Shown: positions 12,032-12,392 of the stretch, piece after piece
Layout: each line of letters starts with the position of its first letter
Position numbering within the stretch: position 1 is the stretch's first letter
Assembly: GCA_016218095.1 (NCBI GenBank)
Contig: JACREV010000153.1
Location: forward strand, 1-12,392
Direction of reading: 5' to 3'
DNA length: 12,392 nucleotides
DNA from: Deltaproteobacteria bacterium
Lineage (GTDB): Bacteria; Desulfobacterota; GWC2-55-46
The notes under the pieces: model-generated
Database searches by the model: none
What the model saw: only the letters and a program-made list of their open reading frames with translations
What the model was told of the DNA's origin: nothing
Program-made: the position numbers and the translations under genes

Positions 12032-12052
12032 CCCCTCCCTTGATGGGAGGGG
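12032..12052. repeat. palindrome CCCCTCCC-TTGAT-GGGAGGGG
   Basis: A perfect 8-bp stem with a 5-base loop lies directly upstream of the tandem array. The following GGGGAGGG (around 12058-12065) repeats the right arm and offers an alternative pairing partner for the left arm. Confidence 0.55.
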
Positions 12053-12066
12053 ACTGAGGGGAGGGT

Positions 12067-12392
12067 GACTGCTCGGCGCAGGGCCAGAGTATCCGGAGAC
12101 GACAATAATCTAAATACCCCGCTATCGTTGGATGTGAACTTTGCCCGTCCGGCAAGGACTGCTCGGCGCAGGGCCAGAGTATCCGGAGACGACTATAATC
12201 TAAACACCCCGCTATCGTTGGATATGAACTTTGCCCGTCCGGCAAGGACTGCTCGGCGCAGGGCCAAAGTATCCGGAGACGATAATAATCTAAACACCCC
12301 GCTATCGTTGGATATGAACTTTGCCCGTCCGGCCAGGACTGCTCGGCGCAGAGCCAGAGTATCCGGAGACGACAATAATCTAAATACCCCGA
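12067..12392. repeat. 90-bp tandem repeat array, at least 3.6 copies
   Basis: The sequence GACTGCTCGGCGCAG recurs at 12067, 12157, 12247 and 12337, an exact 90-base period, and the array runs off the window end. Copies differ at only a few positions (for example GTGAAC/ATGAAC, AAATAC/AAACAC, GACAAT/GACTAT/GATAAT, GGCAAG/GGCCAG). Each unit holds a small hairpin, TTGCC-CGTCC-GGCAA (changed to GGCCA at the end of the third copy). There is no spacer variation, so it is not CRISPR. The period is a multiple of three and two minus-strand frames stay open through several units, but there is no convincing start, and one copy carries a TAG in one of the frames. Confidence 0.9.

Larger units (their letters stand above)
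11681..12066. other. gene-free stretch with clustered palindromes
   Basis: I see no credible gene on either strand in these 386 bases. They contain three short palindromes (annotated separately) and a GC-rich patch at about 11845-11960 full of GCGC/CGCG (for example GCGCGCTCCGCGCGC), with strong pyrimidine bias on the plus strand around 11875-12000. It looks like accumulated repeat debris between the terminator and the tandem array. Confidence 0.5.

Noticed and set aside
12194..12199. TATAAT inside the second tandem unit as a promoter
   Set aside because: It arises from a single base change in that copy, has no -35 element at a suitable distance, and is followed by no gene.
11967..12375. Minus-strand frames with 30-residue repeats through the 90-bp tandem array
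   Set aside because: Two frames are open at once simply because the unit lacks stops in them. One copy carries a TAG in one frame, starts lack ribosome-binding sites, and the predicted peptides look like no known repeat protein. Extension beyond the window could still change this.
12067..12392. CRISPR array
   Set aside because: The whole 90-base unit repeats with scattered point differences. There is no alternation of constant repeats with unique spacers, and no cas gene is present.

Overview
The window looks like a piece of a Gram-negative, GC-rich chromosome. Evidence for an outer membrane is a TPR/beta-barrel protein ending in Phe and several Sec signal peptides. Codon use is rich in AGG (Arg), ATA (Ile) and CTC (Leu), and the intergenic DNA is full of small palindromic repeats. 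I would guess a Desulfobacterota- or Nitrospirota-like lineage, but the window has no phylogenetic marker long enough to prove it.

Layout: (1) 1-125, the 3' end of NAD-dependent DNA ligase (BRCT domain). (2) 155-557, a palindromic repeat cluster enclosing a small GIY-YIG nuclease gene on the minus strand. (3) 565-2226, a tight minus-strand operon reading DUF3047 exported protein, then flavin reductase-like protein, then SnoaL/NTF2-like protein, behind a good sigma70-type promoter at 2287-2315. (4) 2354-2848, a minus-strand YkuK-family (RNase H-like, DUF458) gene with a promoter so close to its ATG that the mRNA may be leaderless. (5) 3010-9833, a plus-strand three-gene cluster: a secreted TPR plus outer-membrane beta-barrel protein; a 980-residue exported FecR-domain protein with an Ig-like module and a long Gly/Ser/Thr-rich beta-type tail; and a CHASE2-sensor class III adenylyl cyclase. 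(6) 9969-11489, a soluble double-PAS histidine kinase with its own consensus-like promoter, whose spacer is filled by a dyad. (7) 11492-11679, a 152-bp fold-back (MITE-like) palindrome followed by a strong intrinsic terminator. (8) 11681-12392, about 700 bp without a credible gene, holding several palindromes and a 90-bp tandem repeat that runs off the window edge.

How the genes may work together: the 3010-9833 cluster places an outer-membrane barrel, an exported FecR/adhesin-like protein and a membrane cyclase with a periplasmic CHASE2 sensor side by side, with the orphan histidine kinase downstream. The most interesting reading is an envelope module in which the barrel protein (Slam-like in general plan) handles or displays the FecR protein, and the state of the envelope or of that protein is read by CHASE2 and converted to cAMP. 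The gene order and domain content are visible; the functional link is inference.
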